A DNA stretch of 64,000 nucleotides. Origin: Hermatobates lingyangjiaoensis (Eukaryota; Arthropoda; Insecta; Hemiptera; Hermatobatidae). The stretch spans positions 683,001 to 747,000 of the forward strand of contig JAPFBL010000118.1 of assembly GCA_026182355.1 (NCBI GenBank). The letters are read 5' to 3'. Within the stretch, counting starts at the first letter, position 1, and every line of letters starts with the position of its first letter. The notes below the pieces were generated by a model that was not told the DNA's origin, ran no database searches, and was given only the letters and a program-made list of their open reading frames with translations. Below are positions 12,401 through 22,449 of the stretch, in pieces. A program made the position numbers and the translations under genes.

Positions 12401-15400
12401 TAATCGGGAATTACAGATAAAAAAAAAAAAACATGAATAGATTCAATGCAGTTGCAGGTTGAGATGCAGGAAGCAATAGGTAAGTAAGGGAGGAGACAGA
12501 GATTCAAGAAAGGTTATAGGTGGAAGAGGAGGTTGTATCTTTCTTAGTTGACGCCATAAGGCGTGTTAAGCCCCACCACCACGACAAGGTGAAGACACAT
12601 CTGGGGGGGGGGGGGGGGGGGTAAGATACAGGAAGCAATAGGTAAGTAAGGGATGAGACAGAGATTCAAGAAAGGTTATAGGTGGAAGAGGAGATTGTGT
12701 CTTTCTTAGTTGACGCCATAAGGCGTGTTAAGCCCCACCACCACGACAAGGTGAAGACACTACGGGGGGGGGGGGGGGGGGGTTAAGATACAGGAAACAA
12801 TAGGTAAGTAAGGGAGGAGACAGAAATTCAAGAAAGGTTATAGGTGGATGAGGAGATTGTGTCTTTCTTAGTTGACGCCATAAGGTGTGTTAAGCCCCCC
12901 ACCACGACAAGGTGAAGACACTACGGGGGGGGGGGGGGGTTAAGATACAGGAAACAATAGGTAAGTAAGGGAGGAGACAGAAATTCAAGAAAGGTTATAG
13001 GTGGAAGAGGAGGTTGTGTCTTTCTTAGTTGACGCCATAAGGTGTGTTAAGCCCCTCCACCACGACAAGGTGAAGACACATGGGGGGGGGGGGGGGGGTT
13101 AAGATACAGGAAACAATAGGTAAGTAAGGGAGGAGACAGAAATTCAAGAAAGGTTATAGGTGGAAGAGGAGGTTGTGTCTTTCTTAGTTGACGCCATAAG
13201 GTGTGTTAAGCCCCCCACCACGACAAGGTGAAGACACATGGGGGGGGGGGGGGGGGTTGATGGCTCATCTGCCACGAATAGGCCTAGAAGGAAAACTGAC
13301 ATCGCTTCAGCACAGTGTACACACTTATTTGTATTGTAACTGTTGATGGAAGTACCACCCGCAAATTAATCGTAAGAAAAAAATGTAGTTTAAATAAGAA
13401 TTGTATTTTATTTTAGTTATATATGAAGTATCCGTTTGATTGATATTATTCTACCGTGGTCTTCAATTTTGGAGAGCTTAAAAACCTCTACTTTTTTTTA
13501 TTTTTCCTATAAACTCATTCATTAAGTACAGATGTTTTAAAGCGAGAGCAGACAGGAGTTGCTCTAGTAGGATGATGTTGGTTAAGTTATTTAGTTATTT
13601 AGTTGGTAAGGTGGTAGGTTTGATGCCATTAACTCTTGGTAGTTTGTGTTTAGAATTATGCTAGGAACATTAGGCAAAATGCATAAAACCAGAAAGGGAC
13701 TATGTAGACAAATTCTTTTATTTTATTTATGTATTTTTAATTTTTTTATAAAATGGTATTTCCGTTTCAAACAGGATTATTTATTGAAACACCCTAGTGC
13801 GAGTGGTTAAGTGTTAACTAACAAAAAGTTGTATTTTTTTACTAGTCCTCATATTCTACTAGATCATATTTATGACTTGTGCAATATCTTGTATAGCAAG
13901 TGAATGAATAGAAATAAAAATTCGGACCTCTGATGGATTATTCATACGATAATGTTAGTAAAAGTTAAGAGCTATATTTCATTTTGTAGTTTTAGTAATT
14001 ATCAGCAAATGTATTTGGAATATTTAGTGTATAAAAATAAACTAAGATTGGCAATTTGATCCTGTGTTCCAAAACTGCTAGTATAATCAAAATTTGAAAA
14101 TGTTGAAGCCAATATCTCGGAATAATATCTGTTTTTTTTATGTCGAAGAGTCGTTGTTTTTACTACTCTATTGGTTTTGTCGATAGTGTTGCTTGCATTC
14201 GTCACAGAAACAGGGTTTCTTTCCTTAACTCTTATTTTTTTTTGTATAGATTTTTTATTTATGACTAGATTTTTTTATCTTTTTTTTGAAATTATAACCG
14301 TAGTTACGTATATGTCTATTAAAAAACAGAACTTGATTTTTTGAAGTTACAGATATGTTAATACATTGTATTATATCCTCGAAGTGAAAGGTATGATAGA
14401 ATAACTCATATTTGGCGATTTCAAGAATTACGTCTCCACAGAAAAAAGTTTAATATGGAACTAAGTACGCGTTTCGGACTCTTAGTGTTCTTCTTCAGGT
14501 TAACATATAAACAAATATACATGTCTGTGAGCGTTAAGAACATCAGAGTGAATTATTTGAAATTGAATACAATGTATGAATGTTTGATTGAAGTGTTGAG
14601 GTTTTTAACAAGGGAATTAGTATGAAAAATGACTAAATTAATCCTGAACCTTAATAAAACATGACAACATACTGAAACATGGTAAAATATATAAGTATTG
14701 AAGGAGTGTATTCATAGGTGTTAATTCATAGGTATTCATAAGTATTGTAGGGGTGGGATGGTGTTAGGGAAGTCTTGACATGTGTACGTATTTACCTAAC
14801 TGTGTATTGGAACATCGCTGTTTCGCAAAAATAACTACATATTTTAAATTATATAAAAAGATTAAGTGTTGTAGCCAGATAAAGATCACGATGATGGTCG
14901 AAATGTGTTGCTCATGAAATTGGGTATTTAATGATTGAAGTAGTGGATCTTAGCATTTAAAGACTGTATTTCCTTTATTTCGGTACATCTTGAAAGTCGT
15001 GTTGTGCACAGGCTTGGCTGCTGTGGGTTGCGGCGACGGCACTGTAGTCCTTCTTGACAGAAGATGTCCTCCGTCTAGAGCCAGACAACTCATATATCAG
15101 AATCACTCTGTCAGAGTCGTTTCTGTCTCACTACAACAATCAACGCATTCTCTCATCACTGCCAGGTTAGTACTTATCTTCCTAACTCTTTATTACTACT
15201 CCACCTTCCGCAAAGTTATGATCCTCAGTTGAAAAAAATTTGTTAAGTAAGCGTTTGTTTGGTACATTTCAAACGAATATTTATTTTCTGACACATTTCC
15301 ACATAAGGCAATCCTAAAAAGGTGATTTATATATTAAAGAATATCAATAGGAAAAACCATATAGTCATTTTGTTTTGTAAACAAGATTTTTAAGTTTTTA

Positions 15401-18400
15401 CTGTTAGCGTACTAGTCCATGTAGTTGTTGAAAATATTATAGCCTTATCATGTTTTTTGGCCATGATGATGATTATAAATACATCGAAACGTAGGAGTTC
15501 ATTTCCAAGACCTAGCCCTAAAAAAAAACTCATCAAATACTATAAATATATATATATATATATATGATCAAACAACAATATGAAATGGGAAAACAAGACT
15601 AAGATCTTCAACCGTAACAAGCGGTCTTCGTCAGAGTCAGAAACCCAACAGTTGGGTTTTTGACTCTGACAAAGACCTTATAGTATATACGTCGTGTATA
15701 CTATATACGACTATATACTAATACGACGTATTAGTATATATGTTAATAGAAGTATCGTCCATGAAGTAGATACAAAATAAAAGTTCATCATGACTTGGTC
15801 AGTTCTTCAGGTCGATACTGCTATCAACATTCATATATCTGGGATAGTAATTATGGAAAGGTTTTCAATAAAAACTGAAACATTGGCAAGGATAGTTTAA
15901 TTTAAATCTGAAGAACTCACGGAATCCTGATAAACGTTTATTTTCTTATAAATATATATATATATTTATATTTGTAACCAAATTTCTCAATAAGCACAAT
16001 CAATGATGAAACCACATTAAAAAATGGGAGGAAAGACTAAGATCTTTCAACCGTAACAAGTGGTCTTCGTCAGTTCGTTGAGTTTTTGACTCTGATGAAG
16101 ACTGCTTGTTACGGTTAAAAGATCTTAGTCTATTTTCCTCATTTCTTATTATGGTTTGATCATATATATATATATATATAAGCAATAGAAATATGAGGTA
16201 ATTGTTTACTGTTTGATGTAAAGTTAATGTCGCCATCACATAGAATGAGGGTGGCGCCTAGTGATTCCTCTCTGATGGATAACAGCATACCACAATCCAC
16301 TGGTTTAATTACTGCCATTGTTAATTGTTTAAAGGTGAAATGTGAACCTGTTTATTGTGTGTAAACTTTAGACAAAGCATGATAGTGGAAATTAATTGAA
16401 AATCCATTTCCAGTCTTATTACACAGTCATATAACACAGTAAAATATTAGTTAAGTGCTTGTAGATGCTCTCAATTTCTCTTTACATAAGTACCTACGGA
16501 TTTAGCTTTTTTTACTTTACTATAAGTAAAGTATAGTGATCGTGAAAAAATTCGATCTCGTTTTATTTGTTTACGCTTCCTTCTTACTTTTTTCTCCAGT
16601 CCTTAAAAAAATCTGCGGCGGTATTTATTAGAATGATAAAAATTGCGGTTGTTTCTGGTAATCATCCTATTTTCATTATTGTTCAAATTGAGGATATTAA
16701 TTTATATTGGTCCACTCTACTAATTACAACGTATTTGTATTGTAAATATGAAGGGTGATTATTATTTTGCCAAATGAGTGACAAAGACAAATGTGTTCAG
16801 CTCGGCAGGAGATGTGCAGTTATGTGACACCAGGAAGACACACTCAGTTCTTGCCTGCAACACGTCCCAAGGCATGAAGGCCATGGCGGTGCACCAGCTG
16901 GCCAACATCTTTGCATGGTTTGTAATGCCTCTTTATCTGAGTCTCTTCATCTTTTTATCCTTACATTGCGCAACTATAATAAAAATATAATTTCTCGTGT
17001 AATTTTATAACTTACTTTGTTAAATAATATAAATTATATATATATAATAAATTACAACTAGAAAACACCACTAGAAAAGAGACTACGAGTATCTCTCGTA
17101 TCTCTCGTGATTCTCGATCATTTCGGCTTTTTTGCCGTCTTCAGGAGAGAAGAAAAAGAAGAGGAAACACAGAAGTGGAGACGTGAAAGCGTCCACCGAC
17201 CGACACACAGTGCAGCCACCTTACCGTCCTAGACCAGTTTAAGCTATGAATAAATGAAAGAAATGAATAAGTCATATTTAAGTGAAGTAGGAGAGAAAAG
17301 AAAGAGAAGAAAAAGGAAAAGATAAAATCATAAATTAAAAAATTAGAGATTAAAATTAAAATTAGGCTCAAGTGAGAAATAATGAAAATACGACAGAAAA
17401 AATCGTGTACGAACTAAACTTGCCGTCTAAACAAATACTTGTAGAGAAAGATAGAAAACGAATTAAAAAGAAAACATAAGGAAACAAAAAAATAGTTGAC
17501 ATAATAAAATGAAATAGGGGAAGTCATCTGATTAAGTTAAGACCAAGGGAACTTCTAGTACCCAACAACCAAATAAGGGCTTCCTCAGAATATATATATA
17601 AATGAGCGTCTAAAACAGAATAAGACATTCAGAAATGGACTAAGACCTTTTGACTTCCGAGTGGCTGGCTCACTTCACCATCCTGATGACGACGAATATC
17701 GAAATATCATACTGAGATTTTGTACGTTTTCTATCCGCGATTTTATGTTATATATATATATATATCAATGATCAAACCACAATAAGAAAATGGGAAAAAT
17801 ATATTGCGGTTTGATCATTGATTGTTATTTCACGTGTTTATGTGAAATCTTTATATATATATATCATATTTGAATTGATTTTAATTTTTTAAAAGAGTAC
17901 GTATATATAATAGAATTTCACAATGGAAAATAAAAATTAAAATATGAACTACAGTAATAACTTCTAAAATGAGTTTATGATCTTAGTCGTATATTTGTCT
18001 TAATGTTGATTTATTCATTGGCATATATGGAGACGATCTTAGATATTCTTTAGAATAGAAATAGTTGTGATGGGAGTTTTGTTTTCGTTCCTGGAAAGGA
18101 GATATCATGAACTTTTCTGTCCTTTACAAAGAAACAGTATGTCTATTAAAAAAAGGAATAAAATAGAAAATACTCCTAAGAACAAATTAGACTTTCTTCA
18201 AAAAGTTTGCGCAATTCAAGTAAATGTATAATTAATGAATATATTTTGTTTATTTCTTTTGTGAAATTTTTTTGTTTTCTTCTAGTGGTTCTGGGAATCA
18301 GATCGGAGTCTACAAGTGTAATGGTGAGCCAATGAACAGCATTCAGTGCGTGAATCGCGATTGGTTCAACTATAACAGCCGGCCTCTGGGGCCAGTCAGC

Positions 18401-18493
18401 TACTTGGCCTTTCACCCCTACAGGCCTCTCCTTGCTTCTGCCCATTCGGACAACTCAGTTACTATTTACTCTGTCGAAAATGTCAAGAGATGA
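530..18493 (+). CDS. raptor: Raptor (regulatory-associated protein of TOR), C-terminal 731 residues, 5' end outside window
   Basis: Raptor is the substrate-recruiting scaffold of TORC1, acting in the cytosol and at the lysosome in nutrient signalling. Fourteen exons join with consistent phase: 530-781, 1073-1216, 1292-1397, 1490-1615, 2608-2747, 4111-4161, 5280-5371, 5521-5614, 7761-7924, 8891-9276, 11079-11240, 15012-15165, 16801-16917 and 18286-18493 (stop TGA 18491-18493). Each is bounded by AG and GT. The translation follows animal Raptor in order: a HEAT-like block (CLGRLWNNYDKARW, GVRDQAHDKLY, AVYALGTF, VRKELVVAL), a block with DPFPEVSALAKKV, a short polar linker, the segment WSSRYFAEPM, then the WD40 domain ending AFHPYRPLLAS and IYSVENVKR. 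The N-terminal RNC/caspase-like domain lies before the window. Introns carry many fold-back elements and a minisatellite. The 17-codon exon at 4111 is the least certain. Confidence 0.95.
3282..3590. repeat. Minisatellite, three ~110-125 bp units with (TTA)n cores
   Basis: Three direct units each contain GTTAACRTTAGGTATG, TTAATATTATRACATG and TTAATTTCAAAATTTAAGA, separated by ATT/TTA trinucleotide runs of different length. The array lies in the Raptor intron between exons 2608-2747 and 4111-4161. Confidence 0.85.
4111..5614 (+). CDS. raptor: Raptor linker exons
   Basis: Three small exons encode the poorly conserved polar linker. 4111-4161 (VCTWPLQTSPTRDEHHY) keeps phase 0 on both sides but must use a donor GTTGTA, weaker than its neighbours. 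5280-5371 reads PRKGLLIRNSEHEG and then SLPPSPSKRSG. 5521-5614 reads DSPEADSPLSEKL. SP dipeptides are frequent, as in the phosphorylated linkers of other Raptors. Skipping the 51-nt exon would keep the frame, so it could be an alternative exon. Confidence 0.7.
4353..5009. mobile_element. Non-autonomous hAT element with perfect 8-bp target duplication
   Basis: CATTAGAG occurs at 4345-4352 and again at 5010-5017, immediately flanking the element. Ends are CAGATATTCCCAAAGTGGG and, inverted at the right, CAGAGTTTCTCAAACTTTTT: the CAG...CTG termini with CAAA typical of hAT elements. No transposase reading frame is present. Confidence 0.82.
5815..5855 (-). ncRNA. Degenerate hammerhead-like motif, palindrome AUAU
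   Basis: In minus sense: CUCC..., CUGAUGA, an extra A, a weak helix II, GAAA, AUAU, A, then GAAGAG, which pairs at five of six positions with bases before the core. Helix II is poor, so this is likely a decayed copy. No clear partner arm. Confidence 0.35.
6090..6935. mobile_element. GC-richer unclassified retroelement-like insertion in Raptor intron
   Basis: A block of about 840 bp is clearly GC-richer than the surrounding intron. It shares segments with 12235-12420 (GTGCCCAA..G, AAAGCTRTAAACA.AAGCCT, TGTCTCTRYAAGACT) and with the minisatellite unit at 12460. The right part includes GCCGAAGGGGGACAATCACC. The 89-codon open frame at 6445-6714 has no recognisable domain. It may be a piece of a non-LTR element. 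Class uncertain. Confidence 0.5.
7761..18493 (+). CDS. raptor: Raptor C-terminal WD40 propeller exons
   Basis: Exons 7761-7924, 8891-9276, 11079-11240, 15012-15165, 16801-16917 and 18286-18493. The first carries the conserved WSSRYFAEPM strand before the propeller. WD40 blades follow: LTFHPYDSLMYVAHNDWIIMWDY, split here as LTFHPYDSLMYVAH plus NDWIIMWDY; DDGTVRIYDM; GEPRLVRLWDA; GCGDGTVVLLDRR; SAGDVQLCDTR; SGNQIGVYKCNG; SDNSVTIYSVE. The protein ends NVKR, close to the usual family terminus. The propeller helps Raptor bind its partners. All splice joins preserve phase (shared codons K, G, S, C among others). Confidence 0.95.
8028..8222. repeat. Fold-back element, AGATCT family (F1)
   Basis: Left arm begins TGATCAAAACACAATATGAA; right arm ends TTATTGTGGTTTGATCATTG then TTATTTCAC. 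The right arm has CTGACGA at 8119-8125, helix II GACCG/CGGUU and GAAAGAUUUUAGUC (the palindrome AGATCT is broken here). (TA)n tracts lie on both sides. Confidence 0.75.
8232..8447. repeat. Fold-back element, AATT family (F2), decayed centre
   Basis: The arms ACGAGTTCAAATTCGAAGAG and CTTCGATTTTGAACTCG are inverted, as are AGAAACACACTTACAAACTC and AAGTGTGTTTCTTTTATC. The inner segment with the catalytic motif is lost. It abuts the preceding AGATCT-family element across a (TA)n tract. Confidence 0.65.
11079..11240 (+). CDS. raptor: Raptor WD40 exon with GEPRLVRLWDA blade
   Basis: Entered from 9276 with shared codon AAA (Lys). Reads GGLVMSWDQVRTEFLVGGE, then RLVRLWDATQELCIADIPTD, aligning with the family segment ending IPTGAD. 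It ends at donor CATG|GTAATG, sharing Gly with exon 15012. Confidence 0.93.
11300..11460. repeat. Dispersed repeat, copy 1 (pair with 13500-13655)
   Basis: CTATAAACTCATTCATTA, then ACAGGAGTTGCT.TAGTA.GATGATGTT, GGTAAGGT and TTGATGC..TTAACNCTTGGT.GTTTGTGTT recur at 13500-13655 in the same orientation, 2.2 kb downstream in the same intron. They could be remnants of the terminal direct repeats of one element, with the minisatellite lying between. Not classified. Confidence 0.6.
12455..13258. repeat. Minisatellite: five ~158-161 bp units each ending in a 15-19 nt G run
   Basis: Each unit contains AAGATACAGGAARCAATAGG, TAAGTAAGGGA.GAGACAG, TTCAAGAAAGGTTATAGGTG, TTGACGCCATAAGGYGTGTT and CGACAAGGTGAAGACAC before the G run. 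The runs are 12603-12621, 12764-12782, 12925-12939, 13082-13098 and 13240-13256. Units are nearly identical, suggesting recent amplification. It lies in the Raptor intron 11241-15011, in transcript sense for the G runs. Confidence 0.93.
13500..13655. repeat. Dispersed repeat, copy 2 (pair with 11300-11460)
   Basis: Direct copy with about 80 percent identity by eye. It keeps the order CTATAAACTCATTCATTAAG, GACAGGAGTTGCTCTAGTAG and CATTAACTCTTGGTAGTTTG. Confidence 0.6.
14445..14520 (-). repeat. Single arm of ACGCGT-family (F3) hammerhead-like element
   Basis: In minus sense: AACCUGAAGA, an extra A, GAACAC...GAGUCC, GAAACGCGUA. The core CUGAAGA and the palindrome ACGCGU are intact; helix II has diverged. 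No opposite arm found nearby. Confidence 0.55.
15430..15535 (+). repeat. Single arm of ACGT/TAGCC family (F4) hammerhead-like element
   Basis: ATGATGATGATTATAAATACATCGAAACGTAGG at 15461-15493 is a decayed copy of the motif at 50887-50929 (CUGAUGA to AUGAUGA; helix II GAUG/CAUC). The tail GACCTAGCCCTAAA also matches that family. Confidence 0.5.
15565..15680. repeat. Fold-back element, AGATCT family (F1), right arm truncated
   Basis: Starts TATGATCAAACAACAATATG and holds the minus-sense motif: GACUCUGACGA, GACCG/CGGUU, GAAGAUCUUAGUC. The right arm stops after GACTCTGACAAAGACC and is replaced by the small palindromes at 15681-15740. A (TA)n tract precedes it. Confidence 0.7.
15681..15742. repeat. 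Two adjacent small perfect palindromes
   Basis: TATAGTATA/TATACTATA around ACGTCGTG, followed by ACTAATAC-GAC-GTATTAGT. They sit where the AGATCT-family right arm breaks off, so they may mark a rearrangement. Confidence 0.6.
15743..15955. repeat. Fold-back element, GTTGGCA family (F6)
   Basis: Left arm GAAGTATCGTCCATGAAGTA through TTGGTCAGTTCTTCAGG; right arm GGTTTTCAATAAAAACTGAA, ACATTGGCAAGGATAG and CTGAAGAACTCACGGAATCC. Same family as 60845-61190. Confidence 0.6.
15998..16165. repeat. Fold-back element, AGATCT family (F1)
   Basis: Inverted arms with AAGATCTTTCAACCGTAACA on the left and TGTTACGGTTAAAAGATCTT on the right. The motif (GACUCUGAUGA, helix II, AGAUCU, UAGUC) is recognisable on both. 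(TA)n lies on both flanks. Confidence 0.75.
16801..16917 (+). CDS. raptor: Raptor WD40 exon (SAGDVQLCDTR blade)
   Basis: Acceptor TTCAG|CTC, serine codon shared with 15165. Reads SAGDVQLCDTRKTHSVLA, then GMKAMAVHQLANIFA, and ends TG|GTTTGT, sharing Cys with the last exon (CGSGNQI), where the family has the conserved CGS. Confidence 0.93.
17050..17150 (-). repeat. Single arm with intact hammerhead-like motif (AUGAU type)
   Basis: The motif spans 17112-17148 in minus sense: UCUC, CUGAAGA, an extra C, GGC-AAAAAA-GCC, GAAA, AUGAU (near-palindrome with a central mismatch), C, then GAGA pairing perfectly with UCUC. The opposite arm is absent. Confidence 0.6.
17645..17862. repeat. AUAU-type hammerhead-like arm followed by internally deleted F1 fold-back
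   Basis: 17681-17715 in plus sense: CUGAUGA, C, a short helix II (GA/UC), GAAA, AUAU, C. At 17765-17862 an AGATCT-family element keeps only its outer arms (AATGATCAAACCACAATAAG and GGTTTGATCATTGATTG); the ribozyme-like centre is deleted. (TA)n flanks it. Confidence 0.6.
18286..18493 (+). CDS. raptor: Raptor terminal exon and stop
   Basis: Acceptor TTCTAG|T. Reads GSGNQIGVYKCNGEPMNSIQ, then VNRDWFNYNSR, LGPVSYLAFHPYRPLLASA, DNSVTIYSVENVKR, stop TGA. This matches the last WD40 blade of Raptor (CLAFHPHWPHLA...YYISVYSVE in vertebrates). Confidence 0.95.
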
Positions 18494-18604
18494 ACCTATC
18501 CTTCTGTAAGAGTACTTTTATTTCATTTCCAATATTGTGACAATTGTTGGGATTATGAGCGCTTAACAAAATATTTTACAATGAGTATATTTAGCAAAAC
18601 AAAC

Positions 18605-19275
18605 AAAGTCTTCACACACAACAAGGATTTAATCAAAAGACAAATGTCGAACACTTAGTGTTCATCGCCAGGTTACATTTACAATACAAATAAAAATATA
18701 CGTAATGATTTTGAAATTGAATAGGGGAAAACAATCAAAATTTAAATTAATATATAAACTAAAAGGAGTTACATACATCTTAGTTCATCAGTAGTTTAAA
18801 TTTTGGTTGTTTCTCTGTATTCAATTTCAAAATGTTTATGTAAATTTTTGTTTGTATTGTAGGTGTAACCTGACGACAAACACCAAGTTAGGTTAGGTTG
18901 CAGTGGCAGTTCCACAAGGGAACACACATAGGTCGAACATTGGGCCTTTTGTGATACCACACAATGAAGATTGATTCTACAGTGGGAGTCCTAAATTTTG
19001 CCTAACTGAAGTATATTTAAGAGTAGAGATCTTTAACGAGTACCTGACATCGTACAGGCTGGGACCGGCGGTTTAACGTCCTCTCCGAGGGACGACGTGC
19101 TTAGATTTATTCACCTCTCCGCGTGAATAAATCGAGGGCCAGAGTAGGTATTAAACCCCAGACCTACCAGTTCAGAGGCGAGCACGTTTCCACTGAGCTA
19201 ACCTGGCCCCCACGATAAACACTTAAGTATTCGAATGCGTCGTTTGGTTAAAACCTTTTTGTGTGTGAAGACTTA
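18605..19275. repeat. ACGT/GAACAC-family (F3) fold-back interrupted by a SINE
   Basis: Left arm CTTCACACACAACAAGGATT through GTCGAACACTTAGTGTTCAT and CCAGGTTACATTTACAATAC; right arm GTATTGTAGGTGTAACCTGA continues after the SINE as ACCTTTTTGTGTGTGAAG. The motif is decayed (CUGGCGA, GACA). The SINE inserted into the right arm, so the fold-back is older. Confidence 0.7.
18889..19211 (-). mobile_element. tRNA-derived SINE, full length, TTAGG-tailed subtype
   Basis: In minus sense it starts with a tRNA-like head: A box near TTAGCTCAGTGG (19196-19207) and a degraded B box near GGGGTTTAATACC (19153-19166). The body AGGACGTTAAACC...TCGTTAAAGATC follows, and the 3' end is CCACTG then CAACCTAACCTAA, a short TTAGG-type tail. 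It is flanked by diverged duplications ACGACAAACACCAAGT and ACGATAAACACTTAAGT (18873-18890, 19212-19229). Confidence 0.8.
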
Positions 19276-21727
19276 GTGTTTCTCTTTACTCTTTTATCAT
19301 GAGTAAATACCGCACAATAACTGCATGCATCCTTTTCATCAAGTGACAAGATCTCATTCCTCTACCTTTTTACAAAATTTTCTACCACGAACAAGAGGAT
19401 TCAAAATTATAGGCTTTATTATTGAATTTTTTTTTTGCTGTGCTGGTACATAATGATGGCTCAAAACAAGAGGCTTTGAATAAGGATTTGGTTACTTCTT
19501 ACAGCCAGCTGGGTGAAAGATTGTTGGTGAAGCACTATACTTTGCGTAGGGTACTCGGCGTTACAGGTCTTCATTTTGTGGCAGCCCTGTATATACATCG
19601 TCTACTTTGACCGACCGCGTGTTGGATGCTTCGATAGGATGATTGCAGCTAATAACCAATCGCATTTCGTCCTATGAGAACTCAAAAGCAATAAAAACAT
19701 TACCGTTCTGCTGAGTTTACTAATTTGTGTTCCTTATCGTGTACGAGTTAAACCATGTGTAGGCTACCATTCTGTTAGAGACTCTTACACTTTCTTTTGG
19801 GATTCAGAGTGCATGATTTTTGTTTTTCAAAGGTTCTTTTCAAAACATCAACAGAAGAAAAGGAGAATGCTGAACCACAGCATACGTTGGATCAAAAGTA
19901 ACCCTAAATTACACTCGGACTAAGCGTTTTGTATAAATCGTAAATGCCGGCATTTATTTATTCAGGCATGATATAGTTTTTTGGTATTGTATGATATATT
20001 TTGCCTAATATAACCATAAACCCAAAAATCATTAAAGGTCAAGACCAGTGATCCCCAAGTACATTTCCTTAATAATATTAAACAAACAAGATATTGTTTT
20101 AGTTCAAAACAAGGAATGACTATAAAATAAACTTGCATTTTTTAATATTTTTTATTCTCTCTCTCTCATGCAATTATATTGTTACGGTTGTGGGGGCAAC
20201 CTAAAAAAGATACAAAATATGTTAGAAAAATTATTGATGACTTACTTGTGAACAGAGAATAATACAAAAAAAGATGTTTATTATTTACCTTGTTATTGTT
20301 GGCTTATTTGCTATATTGCCCCGCATAAAGATAAGTTTACAGTGGTCCGATAGAATTTTTTCTATATTACCTCCATTTTATGATTAGAATTATATTAAAG
20401 AATGACAGTGTTTCTTGTGAAGTCTTATTAGTATTTTTTTTTGTCTCAACGAAGTATTTGATGACATTGAAACACAAGCAAGAATATGTGTTCATATTTT
20501 AAGACAAGCTTGCTGCTGAGCTTACCAACTGTGGTGTATCTAACCAGAATAAAATGGATTTAGATGAAATATTTTAGTCTGTTCTCGTACAACTCTCGAC
20601 TCAAATGTTTTGTTGTTTCAGGTCTCACTAGACACAACAGTTCCCTGGTCGTTGCCTCTTCTTTCCACATTTTCTTCGCTCTTATCTCGTTACTCTAATT
20701 CCAGCCCATTATTTGGTTCCCACGGTTAAACTTTTTTTGTTTTTAATCTTTTAAGGAGTTTTTATTTTAATACGAAAAAAAATAACTAAAAATCCCTCAG
20801 GTACGAAATACTCATGTTTCCTGAAATATTCTTTTTAATTACGAGTAGTTAGAATAGTTTAAAATATGGTACTAATTTCAAATTGAAAAAAAAAATTGTT
20901 TGCCTGTATATATCAACAGTTGTATCATATTTTGTTTAATTAGTTTTTATGTTGTTGTCTATTGATAAACGTTCAATTTTTAGAAGAACTTTTGTACAGT
21001 ACTTATTGTATTATATTTCCTACGTGTCTATAGAGAGCTTCTATTTATAATGCTATTAAATCTGTAATCAATAATTAGTGAAAAATGTTAAAAGAAATTT
21101 TATTTGTTTGTATTAATTGCAAATGAAGTATGGACAACAAGAATGTGTTGAAGTGCCTTTAGCTTATATGGTTCATGTATAAACTGGTGTATTTATAATA
21201 CTGGGAGAAAAAAATACCATTCAATACCCATTGCAGGGATTTCTTTTGTGCATTCTATGGTTTGAATACAATTTTGAAAGAAAATAGTCTCTTATTTATA
21301 ACCAGCGAAATATATTTCCTTATTACAAAATTAATTGATAAACAAAATTGATAAAATTAGCTGACGAGATATGTGCAGGGCAGAGAATTACTTCTATGAA
21401 AGCGTAATTCAAAAATACAGTATTTAATCTTGAAATATATAGACTTTGGTCATTCTGGGGTAAATAGATGAATCAGTCCCCACACATAAAAAGGAAGTTT
21501 TTTTATTCTAGGTATTTCATTTTAAAGGTATAAATAGGCAGCAGATCTTTCAAACATTAAAGTGAACCGTAGTCTCAGCATTCACGATCTTCAGACTGAG
21601 AGATTCGATTAAACGAACTTCCTGCTAACAGGATTTAACTGGAACATGAGCTGCCCAAATGACAAACACAAAATTAATGAGAGAGTCAAAAAAGTTTTTT
21701 TTTTTTTAATATAGTATAAATAGACTT
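19276..21727. other. Intergenic stretch downstream of Raptor
   Basis: AT-rich DNA between the Raptor stop and the tail-to-tail LRR gene. I see no exon. 19420-19620 is slightly GC-richer with a 62-codon frame lacking a domain. CT-rich and A-rich low-complexity tracts occur near 20160 and 21240. Confidence 0.5.
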
Positions 21728-21922
21728 CACATAAACATGTGAAATAACAATCAATGATCAAACCACAATATGAAAATAGGAAAAATAGTCTAAGATCTTT
21801 CAACCGCAACAAGGGGTCTTCGTCAGAGTCAAAAACCCAACAGACTCAGTCAGTTGTTGCGGTTGAAAGATCTTAGTCTTGTTTTACCATTTTCATATTG
21901 TGGTTTGATCATTGATAGATTT
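21728..21922. repeat. Fold-back element, AGATCT family (F1)
   Basis: The left arm starts TAGACTTCACATAAACATGT and holds GACUCUGACGA, helix II, AGAUCU and UAGAC in minus sense. In the right arm the core is damaged (CAGTCAGTTG) but GGTTGAAAGATCTTAGTC remains. Confidence 0.75.
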
Positions 21923-22449
21923 ACAACGGAAATACAAATTTTAAACGTCTACAAAATGCAAAACTCTTATTAATTAGAAGAAAAAAATAAAAAAAAAAAA
22001 AATATATTTTTAATAAAAAAAAAATCTTAAATTCCCCTTTATTAGCTAAATGATTTTCTGAGAAATTTACCAGCTACCAGTGACAGTTAAAAAGGAAATT
22101 TCTGTATATCACCTTTGTGAAAAAAAAAAAAACGAAATAATAACATAGAAACAAAGTATACAACCATCTAATCAATTAAACAGAAAAAAAATTTGCCTTT
22201 AGAAAATTATTAATTTTTTGAAATACTGTTATACTAATTTATTTTAAGATTTTTTTTATATTATAATATATTTGTTTTAATAGTATAATTTTGTGAAATA
22301 TTAATGAGGCGGTGCTGATTGCCTACCCGTAGTATTCCTGACTGTAATAAACCAGACGAGGGCTCTGGACATGTTGCTTACAAGTGGTTGTGTAATGGGA
22401 TCCTGCACTGCTACTACCATTGGGCCACCTGTAGCATAAGCTGATATCA

